The notes: a model not told the origin generated them from the sequence alone. Numbered from the stretch's first letter, positions 23,658 through 32,194 are shown. The stretch is 64,000 nucleotides of DNA from UBA2112 sp964488555 (GCA_964488555.1 CAZAUF010000002.1:62001-126000); one strand, 5' to 3'. Translations and numbers: made by a program.

Positions 23658-26059
23658 GACCCCGTTGCTTGTTTTTTAGCAAATCCGAACCCAGTCTTAC
23701 GCGGACCGCCGCCCGCCAGTGCCTCGGCTTTGTTTACTTTCACTGTACTTTGCTCATTGGTATGGCGCGGTTTGACGTGCAGATAGTAAGTCGTTTTGAG
23801 ACCCTTTTTCCAGGCGGCCGCGTAAATCTTTTCGTACTCGTCGATGTCTCGTGTCTCCAGATACATATTGCGGCTGATCGCTTGGTCGACCCACTTTTGC
23901 GCGCGGGCGGCAACTTCTATAAATGCGTACGGGCTTAGCTGGAAACTCGTCTTGTATACATCTTTAATGTTCTGCGGAATCGCTTCGATCTGCTGGATAT
24001 CGCCCTGGTAGCGCAAGACTTCGTCTTTTACCTGCTCCCAGAGACCCAGTCGCTTCAAGTCGTTGATCATATTCACATTGACCTCGAGGAACTTGCCGTT
24101 CAGTGTGGCGCGGCTAAATATCTGGGCAAATTGCGGATCGATGCCTGGCGTCGTACCACTGACATGCGCATTGTTTGCAGTCGGTGCGATAGCCATCAGA
24201 GTCGCGTTGCGCATGCCTTTTTTCACCTTGGCGCGCAGCTTTTCCCAGTCCAGACGTTTCTTGCGTGTGATATCGAGTTTGATCTTGCGATCAAGCTCTA
24301 GTTGATCGAGCGTGTCGATCGGCAAGATGCCCTTGCTCCAACCACTGCCCTTGAATGTCGGGTAGCTTCCGCGCTCCTTAGCAAGATCCGCACTGGCATC
24401 AATGGCGTGGTAGCTGATAAATTCAGTCAACTGATCCATCAAATCGTACGCCTCTTCGGACTCATAGCTATAACCAAGCTTTTCGATGACATCGGTAAAG
24501 CCCATGATACCAAGACCCACGGCGCGGTTTTGCTGATTGCTGTGCATCGCCTGTGGAATCGGCGTGTTGGTCAGATCAACCAGGTTATCGAGCTGGCGGA
24601 TCGATACGCGGACAGCACGCTCCAGACGATCCCAGTCCCATGTCTTGTCCTCGCGCAAGTGAACCGACAAGTTGATGCTCGAGAGGTTACAGACAGCCGT
24701 GTTGTCTTTGTCTTGTGGCAGCGTGATTTCCGTACACAGATTACTGTGGTGAATCGTGCCGGTATTATTGTTGAGCGCGCGCACATTCATAGTGTCTTTC
24801 CAGGTGAGCCATGGATGGCTGGTCGCCTGAAGGATAGTCAGAATTTGACGGTATTGCTCACGAGCGTTCACGACGGCAAAGTCTCGCATTTTGCCTGCCT
24901 TGGCCAGCTTGACGTATTCGTTGTAACGCTTGGCAAACGCATCACCATACAGTTCGATCAAATCAGCTGTCTCGGCCGGATCAAACAAATACCAATCCTG
25001 CTCCTTCTGCACGCGACGCATAAACTCATCACTCAGGATGACCGCCGTGTTGGCAATTCGCGTACGAAGGTATGGGTCACCAGAGTTTTGCTTGAGGTCC
25101 AAAAACTGTGGGAAATTCAGGTGCCAGTTTTCCATGAAGACAGCGGCCGCGCCTTGCTTTTTGCCCTTGCGGCTGACCGCGAACAGTGCCGTGTCGATCA
25201 TCTTGATAAATGGAATCGGACCGGTTGATTCGCTATTGGTCGTCTTGACCGGACTGCCAGCAGCACGAAGTTTGGTGATGCCGATACCGATACCGCCGGT
25301 ACCCTTGGCAATCCACATAGTGTCACGCACGCCGCGTGCAATCGCTTCCATGTCATCCTCTATGTCAAACAAGAAACAGTTGCTCAGCTGTGGGAATGAA
25401 CCGCCAGCGTTGATACGAGTCGAACCTGCCGGGTTGGCGTCGAGCTTGCTTATGTACTCGTAAAACTCCAACGCCGTAGCGGTTGGGTCCTTTTCGAGAA
25501 GGCTCAGCCCCATGGCGATACGCATAGCAGTAAACTGCGGAACTTCGATGGAATCACCGCTGTTTTGGCGCAAACTATAGCGGTTGCGGCTGGTGATAAC
25601 GCCGAGATAACGCATCAGACCGTCCCGCGACGGGTCCAGTGCTGCCGCCAGCTTCTTGAGATCAAATGTCTTGCTGGTCATGCGCTTGTCGAGCAGACCC
25701 AGAGCGATACCATTTTTCAGATACTCTGGGAACTTTTTGGCGTGCAACGCCTTTAGCTCTTCTTGGCTTGAGTACGCACCTAGAACCTTCTTATATATAT
25801 TCTTTAGCAGCAGATTTGCCGCGATCTTATCAAAGTCAGGATCGTCTTTGACGTTTTGCAGCGCGGTGTGTATCAGTGCTTCGTCCAACTGCTCGGTGGT
25901 GATACCGTCAAACAGCGTCAGTTGCAGCTCGGTCGCAACCTGTACGACTTTGCTAATCTGGTCAGGTAGCCCCTCACTGGCTTCGACCAGGGCGAGATTG
26001 ATTTTGTTGGCGTCGAATGGTTCGCGGGTGCCATCGCGTTTAACCACATTGATGCTCAT
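23651..26059 (-). CDS. nrdA: Ribonucleotide reductase large subunit (class I), no C-terminal Cys tail
   Basis: Reduces ribonucleoside diphosphates to deoxy forms. An ATP-cone domain opens the protein (INVVKRDGTREPFDANKI). Active-site Cys residues appear in FPQLSNCFLF, NLCTEITLPQ (thiyl Cys with Asn and Glu) and NTAVCNLSSINL. The radical-transfer Tyr pair is in KTTYYLHVKPR. After this Tyr pair the tail runs about 40 residues (to GFAKKQATGSP) with no cysteine, where other NrdA proteins carry CxxC or CxxxxC. 802 aa. Shine-Dalgarno AAGGGAG lies about 10 nt before the ATG. Paired NrdR-like boxes precede it. Confidence 0.96.
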   Translation of the reverse strand: MSINVVKRDGTREPFDANKINLALVEASEGLPDQISKVVQVATELQLTLFDGITTEQLDEALIHTALQNVKDDPDFDKIAANLLLKNIYKKVLGAYSSQEELKALHAKKFPEYLKNGIALGLLDKRMTSKTFDLKKLAAALDPSRDGLMRYLGVITSRNRYSLRQNSGDSIEVPQFTAMRIAMGLSLLEKDPTATALEFYEYISKLDANPAGSTRINAGGSFPQLSNCFLFDIEDDMEAIARGVRDTMWIAKGTGGIGIGITKLRAAGSPVKTTNSESTGPIPFIKMIDTALFAVSRKGKKQGAAAVFMENWHLNFPQFLDLKQNSGDPYLRTRIANTAVILSDEFMRRVQKEQDWYLFDPAETADLIELYGDAFAKRYNEYVKLAKAGKMRDFAVVNAREQYRQILTILQATSHPWLTWKDTMNVRALNNNTGTIHHSNLCTEITLPQDKDNTAVCNLSSINLSVHLREDKTWDWDRLERAVRVSIRQLDNLVDLTNTPIPQAMHSNQQNRAVGLGIMGFTDVIEKLGYSYESEEAYDLMDQLTEFISYHAIDASADLAKERGSYPTFKGSGWSKGILPIDTLDQLELDRKIKLDITRKKRLDWEKLRAKVKKGMRNATLMAIAPTANNAHVSGTTPGIDPQFAQIFSRATLNGKFLEVNVNMINDLKRLGLWEQVKDEVLRYQGDIQQIEAIPQNIKDVYKTSFQLSPYAFIEVAARAQKWVDQAISRNMYLETRDIDEYEKIYAAAWKKGLKTTYYLHVKPRHTNEQSTVKVNKAEALAGGGPRKTGFGFAKKQATGSP

Positions 26060-26220
26060 TTATACATTCTCCCTTGTTTTAGTTTTGTTGATACCTTTAC
26101 ACTTCTCCCTTACTCCGCGCGTCTCTCATGCGCATTTTTGGGGTGCAAGAAGAGACCTCATCTGATAACAGACGTGGCGGTGGCTCTTGCTGCTTGCAAA
26201 ATGTGTATTTTTGTTGAACT

Positions 26221-26268
26221 ACTACATATGTAGTGTCTATATAGCACTATAGACCCTATATATGTGGT
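26221..26268 (-). promoter_or_regulatory. Pair of NrdR-like boxes at the nrdA promoter
   Basis: Boxes at 26221-26236 (ACTACATATGTAGTGT) and 26253-26268 (minus strand ACCACATATATAGGGT) are 32 bp apart, three helical turns, as expected for the repressor NrdR. Each matches ACACTATATATAGTGT at 12 of 16 positions. They cover the spacer and the downstream side of the promoter at 26246-26274. Confidence 0.7.
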
Positions 26269-26274
26269 TTTCAA
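26246..26274 (-). promoter_or_regulatory. nrdA operon promoter
   Basis: TTGAAA (26269-26274), 17-nt spacer, TATAGT (26246-26251) on the minus strand, giving a leader of about 180 nt before nrdA. One NrdR-like box fills the spacer. Confidence 0.55.
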
Positions 26275-26310
26275 GCATTTTGCCTGTGTTTTTTTCACCA
26301 CAAGCATAAT

Positions 26311-26358
26311 AACACCTTATAGTGTTGTAAATAAGAAACACTACGCTATATATGGTGT
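26311..26358 (+). promoter_or_regulatory. Second pair of NrdR-like boxes with overlapping promoter
   Basis: AACACCTTATAGTGTT (26311-26326, self-palindromic but weak) and ACGCTATATATGGTGT (26343-26358, 14 of 16) are centred 32 bp apart. A promoter TTGTAA (26325-26330), 16 nt, TATATA (26347-26352) is covered by both. It points towards the 123-aa membrane protein gene. Confidence 0.55.
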
Positions 26359-26409
26359 ACCAGTTTTGTTCGAAAAGTGCGACCCATACCATAATGATGC
26401 GCTTGTATG

Positions 26410-26438
26410 TTGCAAAAATATAATTTTTATGGTAAAAT
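26410..26438 (+). promoter_or_regulatory. Second possible promoter of the 123-aa membrane protein gene
   Basis: TTGCAA (26410-26415), 17 nt, TAAAAT (26433-26438), with an overlapping TATAAT at 26419-26424. It is closer to the gene than the NrdR-covered promoter. Confidence 0.45.
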
Positions 26439-26485
26439 AACAGCGTCCTAGAGGTGCCTGTACAACCCACCAAGGAGATGCAAAA

Positions 26486-26857
26486 ATGCGCTTCATCCTC
26501 AACCTGGTCATCGCAACAGCGTTGCTACTCCTCTTTAATGCCTTTGGCTGGCTAACGCTCAGTCACGACGGCAAGCAAGTGGAATTCGATGATCTCACCT
26601 GGCCAATCTTTGGCAGCGTCTTGCTGGTGGCAGTCGTCATGTGGCTGGCCGGCATCGTCGTCGGTTTGCTCTACGGCGTAAGTGTGCTCCTGACATTCGG
26701 TTTGATGCTGCTTGCCTACCCCTTCATCGGGTGGTTCGTACTCAAGGCGGCCGAGCACTTCATGTCGGACACGTTGACGCTGCACGGTTTCTGGATTTCG
26801 GTGCTTTGTGGTTGGCTGCTGCTCATCGTAAAGATCCCATCAGGAAGCCGCAACTAG
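26486..26857 (+). CDS. Small polytopic membrane protein, 123 aa
   Basis: Three hydrophobic segments: 3-22 (FILNLVIATALLLLFNAFGW), about 40-75 (long and Gly-containing, probably two helices) and 100-117. I recognise no family; the size resembles holin-like or DUF membrane proteins. AAGGAG lies 7 nt before the ATG, a good Shine-Dalgarno. It is divergent from nrdA behind paired NrdR-like boxes, so it may be controlled by dNTP status. A strong terminator follows. Confidence 0.72.
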   Translation: MRFILNLVIATALLLLFNAFGWLTLSHDGKQVEFDDLTWPIFGSVLLVAVVMWLAGIVVGLLYGVSVLLTFGLMLLAYPFIGWFVLKAAEHFMSDTLTLHGFWISVLCGWLLLIVKIPSGSRN

Positions 26858-26879
26858 CACTTACCCGCTCAACTCTAGG

Positions 26880-26906
26880 ATACCCCCGCCATCAAAGCGG
26901 GGGTAT
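26880..26906 (+). terminator. Hairpin terminator after the 123-aa gene
   Basis: ATACCCCCGC and GCGGGGGTAT form a 10-bp stem around CATCAAA, followed by a weak U-rich stretch (CTTCGTATT). Confidence 0.7.
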
Positions 26907-26973
26907 CTTCGTATTACAAAAGTTCTTCTTGCCATTCATTCCATAGCACATTGAAATTATATACAATTATTCA

Positions 26974-27020
26974 GCAGCATAAATAGCGTATGAATTACAA
27001 ATAAACACTATATATAGCGT
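26974..27020 (+). promoter_or_regulatory. NrdR-like box pair upstream of a small secreted protein gene
   Basis: ACACTATATATAGCGT (27005-27020) matches ACACTATATATAGTGT at 15 of 16 positions. A weaker partner, GCAGCATAAATAGCGT (26974-26989), starts 31 bp upstream. The strong box abuts the -35 region of the promoter at 27025-27054. Confidence 0.65.
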
Positions 27021-27024
27021 TTTT

Positions 27025-27054
27025 TTGGTATTTTTGAATCAAATTTGTTATAAT
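27025..27054 (+). promoter_or_regulatory. Promoter of the small secreted protein gene
   Basis: TTGGTA (27025-27030), 18 nt, TATAAT (27049-27054). Confidence 0.5.
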
Positions 27055-27097
27055 GGTTATGCTCCTTAAAAACAGGGTGAGCAATAGGGGGTTATAT

Positions 27098-27424
27098 ATG
27101 CGTATAAATGTCAAGAGGCATATATTTAAAATTGTGGGTGGTTTGTTGGCTATTCCACTTGTAGGCGGAATGCTTTTAGCACCCACGGCAAGTGCAGCCG
27201 TGTGGGACTGTGTCACAAAATTCGAACCGATAGGACCCACAGGATACTGTGGATCTGGCGACTCAACACACTTCAAAGCAAACATCATGTGTATCAATAT
27301 TTTTAATCAAACCCATGTCATTTCAGGACCTTGGCAGCCAGTAGGAGGAAATACTCCATCCGTCATCGGCAGCTGTCCACCTTTCGAGAGTTATCACGGT
27401 CCTATCTATATGACCGGAAACTAA
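27098..27424 (+). CDS. Small secreted cysteine-containing protein, 108 aa
   Basis: Signal peptide: basic start (MRINVKRHIFK), hydrophobic core (IVGGLLAIPLVGGMLLAP) and a cleavage-like TASA before AVWDC. The mature part is about 75 residues with four Cys (WDCV, GYCGS, IMCIN, GSCPP), enough for two disulphides, and many Gly, Pro and aromatic residues. I recognise no family; a small extracellular toxin, inhibitor or structural protein are all possible. ATG 27098 is chosen because AGGGGG lies 8 nt upstream. Promoter with NrdR-like boxes. Confidence 0.7.
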   Translation: MRINVKRHIFKIVGGLLAIPLVGGMLLAPTASAAVWDCVTKFEPIGPTGYCGSGDSTHFKANIMCINIFNQTHVISGPWQPVGGNTPSVIGSCPPFESYHGPIYMTGN

Positions 27425-27457
27425 ATTTTAAATATTGCATACCCCTGACATAGGAGC

Positions 27458-27491
27458 GACCCAACCGATATATACCGGTTGGGTCTTTTTT
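27458..27491. terminator. Terminator between convergent genes
   Basis: GACCCAACCG (27458-27467) and CGGTTGGGTC (27476-27485), then TTTTTT on the plus strand. It ends the small secreted protein gene. Confidence 0.85.
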
Positions 27492-27507
27492 GCTGACAGC
27501 TAGCCGT

Positions 27508-29373
27508 TTACTCTCCTTTGAGATCTTTTGTTGGGTCCCCGTCAATACCCTTTTGTAACGGCGCAAGGACACTCACCAAGCCCGTTGCCACCGTGGCAGC
27601 ACCAATCAATAAGATGCTCTGAATATTTATTGCGTAAAATTCCATGGTAATAGATTTATCTAATACGCCGTACGTTAATCTCATGGCGACTGTCGTATCC
27701 ACAACTAATACTGCATGAGCAATGATTGCTAAAAGCTGGCCAATGACAATCGCAATAACGACTGCAAATAGTGATAATACCAGCGCATATCCCATGTATA
27801 TTAGCGTTATGTCGGTGCGTGTGGCACCAACCACCTGAAATACCGCTATATCGCGTCTCTCATCTGCAATGATTTTGCCGAACGTCCCCGCCATAATGAT
27901 AATCGCAACCACAACAATTGCTCCGATAATGTAATTCGATACGGTAGATACCGTATCTCTGAAATCAAGCAACGCTACCGCATTGCTACCAAAAGCCGTC
28001 AGTTGAAACGGATATTTACTTGTTCCACAAGCCGCTCCTTGGATTCTGTCACATGACTGTTCCTTGATAAACTGCCGCGCGTCTTCGGGATTGGTAAATT
28101 CAACTAAATAGGTATCGGTAGGTAGTATATTTATCAAACCGCCTTTTTGGAAAAGTGATTTGAGCTGCGCAGATAGCCCATCATATGCCTGCGTCGTGAT
28201 GGTTGCCTGCCCCAAAAGAGCCGGACCAAACAGCAGTCGTACTGCGTCACTCGCATCAAATTTGGATGAATGTGACACCCACGAATCATCCGGAACCAAA
28301 CCAACAATCCTAAACGATACCTTTTGTTGCACTGGTGTATGTTGTATACCAAACCGCTCATCAAACTGCTGCTGCTTTTCGGTTTGTGCACGTTCTTGCT
28401 CCGTCCTTGTATCCTTCACTACGTTGGCGGCTCCACACGAGGTCGCATCTGGTAGTGAATATTCAATCGAAGAAGCGGAGCCATTGTCTTCTCTATTAGT
28501 TGCTTGATCGATCTGCGCCTTGGATGTCGTATTGCGGTAACATGCCGTAAACGCGACACCAATTGCGTGTTTGTGCAGATATTCCAAACGCTCGAGCTTT
28601 TGCATAGAAGTGGCGTCTCTCCCGAGGCTATCCAGCCCTAAGATTGTCGTCGCAGCCGAATACGGCAAAAGAACTGGAACTTCTTCCGACGAGGTTTGCA
28701 CATTACTGTCTATAAATGATTGCATAACTGAATTGTTCATCAATCGTAAAGGTGCACGAGCTAAGAAATCGTACGACATGTCTATCGGTGCATCAATCGA
28801 AGGGAATACTTCTTTGCCATCTAGCATTAGACTCATTGCGCCATCTCTTACATTGATTCCGCTTAGCGACATAACTTTCGCCGGTGCGTACGGCTCTGCT
28901 AGCTTTTTCAGATCATCTATACCTATGCCGGGGTGTGCGGCACGATACTCTTCTACCGCCTGCATGGCCGCTGGAGCGGTGAGATCGAGCACCGTCTCGC
29001 CCTTGTTGCCCCCAGGAACCTGTTTCAGCGGTTCGGCGACGGTCCTCGGATCAAAATCTATACCCAGCCTTGCAGCTTCAGACTTCTTGGCTGTCAGATC
29101 AGCATCATAAATTGCCTTGGCTTTTTGCTGCACCCACTCATTATTAGTAAGGGCACTCGTGTCCTCTAAGTAGCTTGCCTGCACATAGTAGTGGCCACCA
29201 AACTTTGCCTCGCTAAACTTTGCAGCACTATCAAGACCAGCGTCGACAATTGTCATCCCGGCTAGAGCAATACCGAATAGTACGCTCGAAATACCGACGA
29301 TAATGGCCGACCGACCAGGTCGTGCGCGCAGTTTCGCTTTCAACAACGGATACATGTACTTCAACCGAATCAT
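27508..29373 (-). CDS. ABC transporter permease, FtsX/MacB type
   Basis: 621 aa. One N-terminal membrane helix (about 22-45), a large extracellular domain of about 400 residues, then three C-terminal helices (about 480-505, 525-560, 585-610). This is the MacB/FtsX topology with one FtsX domain. Such systems transmit ATP-driven motion across the membrane to export or to control envelope proteins. It overlaps the ATPase gene by 4 nt. The large domain includes many Asp/Ala repeats and a Cys pair (GAACG and SCDRIQG). The substrate is unknown. Confidence 0.87.
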   Translation of the reverse strand: MIRLKYMYPLLKAKLRARPGRSAIIVGISSVLFGIALAGMTIVDAGLDSAAKFSEAKFGGHYYVQASYLEDTSALTNNEWVQQKAKAIYDADLTAKKSEAARLGIDFDPRTVAEPLKQVPGGNKGETVLDLTAPAAMQAVEEYRAAHPGIGIDDLKKLAEPYAPAKVMSLSGINVRDGAMSLMLDGKEVFPSIDAPIDMSYDFLARAPLRLMNNSVMQSFIDSNVQTSSEEVPVLLPYSAATTILGLDSLGRDATSMQKLERLEYLHKHAIGVAFTACYRNTTSKAQIDQATNREDNGSASSIEYSLPDATSCGAANVVKDTRTEQERAQTEKQQQFDERFGIQHTPVQQKVSFRIVGLVPDDSWVSHSSKFDASDAVRLLFGPALLGQATITTQAYDGLSAQLKSLFQKGGLINILPTDTYLVEFTNPEDARQFIKEQSCDRIQGAACGTSKYPFQLTAFGSNAVALLDFRDTVSTVSNYIIGAIVVVAIIIMAGTFGKIIADERRDIAVFQVVGATRTDITLIYMGYALVLSLFAVVIAIVIGQLLAIIAHAVLVVDTTVAMRLTYGVLDKSITMEFYAINIQSILLIGAATVATGLVSVLAPLQKGIDGDPTKDLKGE

Positions 29374-30065
29374 ACGATACTTCCCTCGCGTAGCGTGATC
29401 GTTCTGTCGGCATGCGACGCCACGTTCCTATCATGTGTCACAACCACGACGGTGGTATTAAACTCGCACCTCATTTTGTCGAACAATTCGATGATATTCG
29501 CTGCACTTTTCGGGTCAAGATTACCTGTCGGTTCGTCCGCGAGCAAGATAGGCGGATTGTTCGCAAGTGCGCGGGCTATTGCAGCGCGCTGGATTTGTCC
29601 GCCAGAAAGTTCGCGCGGTAAATGCTCTAGTCTATCAACGATATTCAAACTCTTCGCTAGCGTATCAACATGATTTTTGTCTTCGTTTTTGTTCGTCACA
29701 AACATCCGAGGTAACTCAATGTTCTGGCGTAGCGTCAAAAAAGGCTGCAAGTAGAAAAATTGAAATACAAATCCAATATTCGTACGACGGAACAGCGTCC
29801 GTTTCCGTCCGTTTAACTTTGCTATGTCAGTATCACCGATCATGACACTGCCTGTTGTCGGTATCTCCAGCCCGCCAAGAATTTGCAGCAGCGTGCTCTT
29901 ACCACTTCCGCTCTCACCGACAATAGCGATAAACTCACCCTTGTTGATCGTCAGTGAAATATTACGAAGAGCAGTGATCTCTTGCGACTTTCGTCGGTAG
30001 ATTTTCGATAGTCCCTTTACCTCGATAATCGGACTTGATTTTGCGACGCTATTCTCACTGTTCAT
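29370..30065 (-). CDS. ABC transporter ATPase (LolD/MacB type)
   Basis: Walker A GESGSGKST, Q-loop FVFQFFYLQPF, signature LSGGQIQRAAIARAL, Walker B ILLADEPTGNLD and the H-loop VVVVTHDRN are all intact in 231 aa. It partners the adjacent permease. TAAAGT lies 8 nt before the ATG, so a leaderless start is possible. Confidence 0.93.
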   Translation of the reverse strand: MNSENSVAKSSPIIEVKGLSKIYRRKSQEITALRNISLTINKGEFIAIVGESGSGKSTLLQILGGLEIPTTGSVMIGDTDIAKLNGRKRTLFRRTNIGFVFQFFYLQPFLTLRQNIELPRMFVTNKNEDKNHVDTLAKSLNIVDRLEHLPRELSGGQIQRAAIARALANNPPILLADEPTGNLDPKSAANIIELFDKMRCEFNTTVVVVTHDRNVASHADRTITLREGSIV

Positions 30066-30135
30066 CCATCTTCACTTTAGCATAAGTGGAAACTGAATTT
30101 ATCTGACGAGTTGGAGGCGGCGGACGTTGCGTCGC

Positions 30136-30312
30136 CTACTGTTTGTTTGTTTCAATCTTTTCATATAGTGCATCGATGCGATCCTGTTCGTGCACGACCA
30201 CGACCGAAAGTATAGCAGCTACCGTGAGAGCTGCCGCTGCGACGAAAAGTGCCAATACAGGTAGCATTGGACGCCTTAATACTGAGTGATTGTTCTTCTT
30301 ATGCTTAGCCAT
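30136..30312 (-). CDS. Small single-pass membrane protein, 58 aa
   Basis: Begins MAKHKKNNHSVLRRP (basic, inside), has one hydrophobic helix (MLPVLALFVAAAALTVAAIL) and a charged tail outside (HEQDRIDALYEKIETNKQ). I chose ATG 30312 because TATACT (30319-30324) ends 6 nt upstream and the longer frame would overlap the next gene. Confidence 0.6.
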   Translation of the reverse strand: MAKHKKNNHSVLRRPMLPVLALFVAAAALTVAAILSVVVVHEQDRIDALYEKIETNKQ

Positions 30313-30340
30313 GCGTTCAGTATAGCAAAATATCTGAAAA

Positions 30341-31771
30341 TTACGCTCCATGCAGACAGCCGTACTGTAAACGTTCCGATGGGGCAAAATTGTCGGTATA
30401 GAGTGGCGAACCGGATAGTTTCAATTGCTTTGATTGAGGCCATTGTATCGACTGACGGCTATAGGTAGCGACAATATTCATATGTTTTTCGTCTTCCGTG
30501 TCCTCTGATTTGTATTGGACATAGCCAAAATGCGCTCTATACGGTGCGTCGAGTGCCTCTAGTAATTGCCTACACTGACCCTTGAATCCAGCCATCAGAT
30601 TGCTCACGACTATACCGGTCGGCTTTACTATGCGTGCCAGACTTTGCCCATACTCTCGCGTCATAAATGTAAACGGCACCTCTATATCGCCATACACGTC
30701 CACAAGTACCACATCATAACGCTTATGAGTTTGGTTGATATACGTGCGTGCGTCTTGAAACACGAGGTTGACGTTTGGCGGATCGTCGTAATGAAAATGT
30801 CGTCTCGCAATTTCTGCAAGCTGCGGATCAATTTCTACGACATCAATCGTCGTATCCGGGTATTTGTGTGCCAGATACCGCGGAACCGTAAAGACGCCGC
30901 CCCCCAGCATAAGTATTCGGTCTCGCTCGGGTGCGTACTCTACCACTTCAGCCATTTTCTGGGTGTACCAGTACACCAGCTCGTCGCTGTTACTCATATT
31001 CACCCCTGATTGCACGCCGCGTGGTCCAGTAAGCAGCATGCGCACGCCGTCGCGCTCGACGATTTCGTAATGCGCGGTGGGCGTATCGATAGATATACTG
31101 TGCGCGTTTGGCGTGAGCAGTGATAGACCTGCCGGTAGCAACACGGCCACACTGAGACCGATCCGTTGCCATACCTGTACGCGCGGTGCCATCAGCCAAC
31201 TGATAGCCATCACGCTCACAGCAATGATGACAAGAGTTTCGCGTGATCCTATATAACTAAATAAGATAAAGCCTGTGATAAACGTTCCCGTGATACTACC
31301 AAGGGCATTGAATGTACTCAGCCCGGCAATTGAACGACCTGTCATCTTGAGCGAATGGACTTTTAGCTTAGCCAGATAAGGGCTGACAACACCGAGCAGA
31401 AAGCTTGCTGGAGCAAATAGAAGCAGCGATGTCACGACACCTTGTATGCGCGCATCTGCGAACATGATCGTGACCCATGGCATCACAGCCTCATACGACA
31501 CCATAGTTCCCACGACCGCAACAGCAATAAGCAGCAGAAACCGCGCTACATCTATGGCATATCCTCTGCGATCCGCCACTTTGCCGCCGACCCAGTAGCC
31601 CAAGCTAAGTGCGGCGATGATAACCCCGATGACGCTCGTCCATACATACATAGAGCTACCAATGCCAGGAGCAAGTATGCGCGCACCCGCTAATTCATAT
31701 GCCATCAACGCAAAGCCGCTCGCAAACGCCACGACCTCGAGCTTGCCTATGCCTGTGCGCAATCTCTTCAC
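30341..31771 (-). CDS. Membrane protein with spermidine synthase-like domain
   Basis: About 476 aa. The N-terminal half has seven or so hydrophobic helices (GKLEVVAFASGFALMAYELAG first). The C-terminal half (about 230-450) is a spermidine synthase-like methyltransferase fold: ILMLGGGVFTVPRYLAHKYP is the nucleotide loop, DVVEIDPQLAEIARRHF binds the nucleoside, and YDVVLVDVYGDIEVPF replaces the catalytic segment. Fused proteins of this type are common in bacteria; most are not proven polyamine makers. GTG 31771 is chosen since TACACT lies 7 nt upstream; the in-frame TTG at 31813 is in terminator DNA. Confidence 0.8.
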   Translation of the reverse strand: MKRLRTGIGKLEVVAFASGFALMAYELAGARILAPGIGSSMYVWTSVIGVIIAALSLGYWVGGKVADRRGYAIDVARFLLLIAVAVVGTMVSYEAVMPWVTIMFADARIQGVVTSLLLFAPASFLLGVVSPYLAKLKVHSLKMTGRSIAGLSTFNALGSITGTFITGFILFSYIGSRETLVIIAVSVMAISWLMAPRVQVWQRIGLSVAVLLPAGLSLLTPNAHSISIDTPTAHYEIVERDGVRMLLTGPRGVQSGVNMSNSDELVYWYTQKMAEVVEYAPERDRILMLGGGVFTVPRYLAHKYPDTTIDVVEIDPQLAEIARRHFHYDDPPNVNLVFQDARTYINQTHKRYDVVLVDVYGDIEVPFTFMTREYGQSLARIVKPTGIVVSNLMAGFKGQCRQLLEALDAPYRAHFGYVQYKSEDTEDEKHMNIVATYSRQSIQWPQSKQLKLSGSPLYTDNFAPSERLQYGCLHGA

Positions 31772-31825
31772 TACTATTAGTGTAGCAGGCTGCTTGTCGC
31801 TCCGTGAGTTCAAATCCTGCCGTCA

Positions 31826-31851
31826 AGAAAAAAGACGTCCAAATGGACGTC
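31826..31851 (-). terminator. Terminator of tRNA-Ser(GGA)
   Basis: GACGTCC, loop ATTT, GGACGTC, then TTTTTTCTT on the minus strand, 12 nt after the tRNA. Confidence 0.85.
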
Positions 31852-31862
31852 ATTTTTCTTGG

Positions 31863-31949
31863 CGGAGAGAACAGGATTCGAACCTGCGGTACGATTGCTC
31901 GCACACACGCTTTCCAAGCGTGCTCCTTCAACCACTCGGACACCTCTCC
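31863..31949 (-). tRNA. tRNA-Ser (anticodon GGA)
   Basis: 87 nt, class II tRNA with a long variable arm. Acceptor GGAGAGG pairs with TCTCTCC, the D arm contains GAGTGG, the anticodon loop is TTGGAAA, and the T loop is GTTCGAATC. CCA is not encoded (GCC then AAG). TATAAT at 31960-31965 is its own -10. A truncated copy of its 5' part lies at 32099-32127. Confidence 0.93.
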
Positions 31950-31959
31950 GTATATGTAA

Positions 31960-31965
31960 ATTATA
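31960..31965 (-). promoter_or_regulatory. -10 hexamer of tRNA-Ser(GGA)
   Basis: TATAAT on the minus strand, 10 nt upstream of the tRNA 5' end, lying between the real gene and the truncated copy. Confidence 0.6.
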
Positions 31966-32019
31966 CCCTAGCCGATTCTCTATCGACATATACGGCACGC
32001 TTGGTCCAGGCGTGGTCAC

Positions 32020-32127
32020 GTTCCGCGACCCCTCGAGTCAGTCGGATAAACAAGTTTATCCGTGACATCGCCTTGCGAACTGCCACTGGCAGTTCTCACC
32101 TTCAACCACTCGGACACCTCTCCGTAT
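32020..32127 (-). repeat. Truncated tRNA-Ser(GGA) 5' copy joined to new hairpins
   Basis: 32099-32127 repeats exactly the 29 nt at 31925-31953: four bases before the tRNA, the acceptor 5' strand, and the D arm. Then the sequence departs: GAACTGCC and GGCAGTTC form an 8-bp hairpin where the anticodon arm should be, then CGGATAAA/TTTATCCG forms another. A TAGAAT hexamer lies about 24 nt upstream (32149 region), so it may be transcribed. It cannot be a tRNA. Confidence 0.65.
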
Positions 32128-32194
32128 CGGCGTTGTCGCTTTCATCTATTCTAACAGATAGGGCCTGAGTTGTGATTATCACACGTGCTTACGG

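Noticed and set aside
26237..26473. 78-codon minus-strand frame upstream of nrdA
   Set aside because: It overlaps promoters and NrdR-like boxes, has no Shine-Dalgarno and shows random composition.
31772..31813. N-terminal extension of the spermidine-synthase-like gene from TTG 31813
   Set aside because: The segment lies between the tRNA terminator and the promoter hexamer; GTG 31771 fits better.
31799..31826. A tRNA T-loop-like string (GAGTTCAAATCC) on the plus strand
   Set aside because: The flanking bases do not pair as a T stem and no other tRNA part is nearby.
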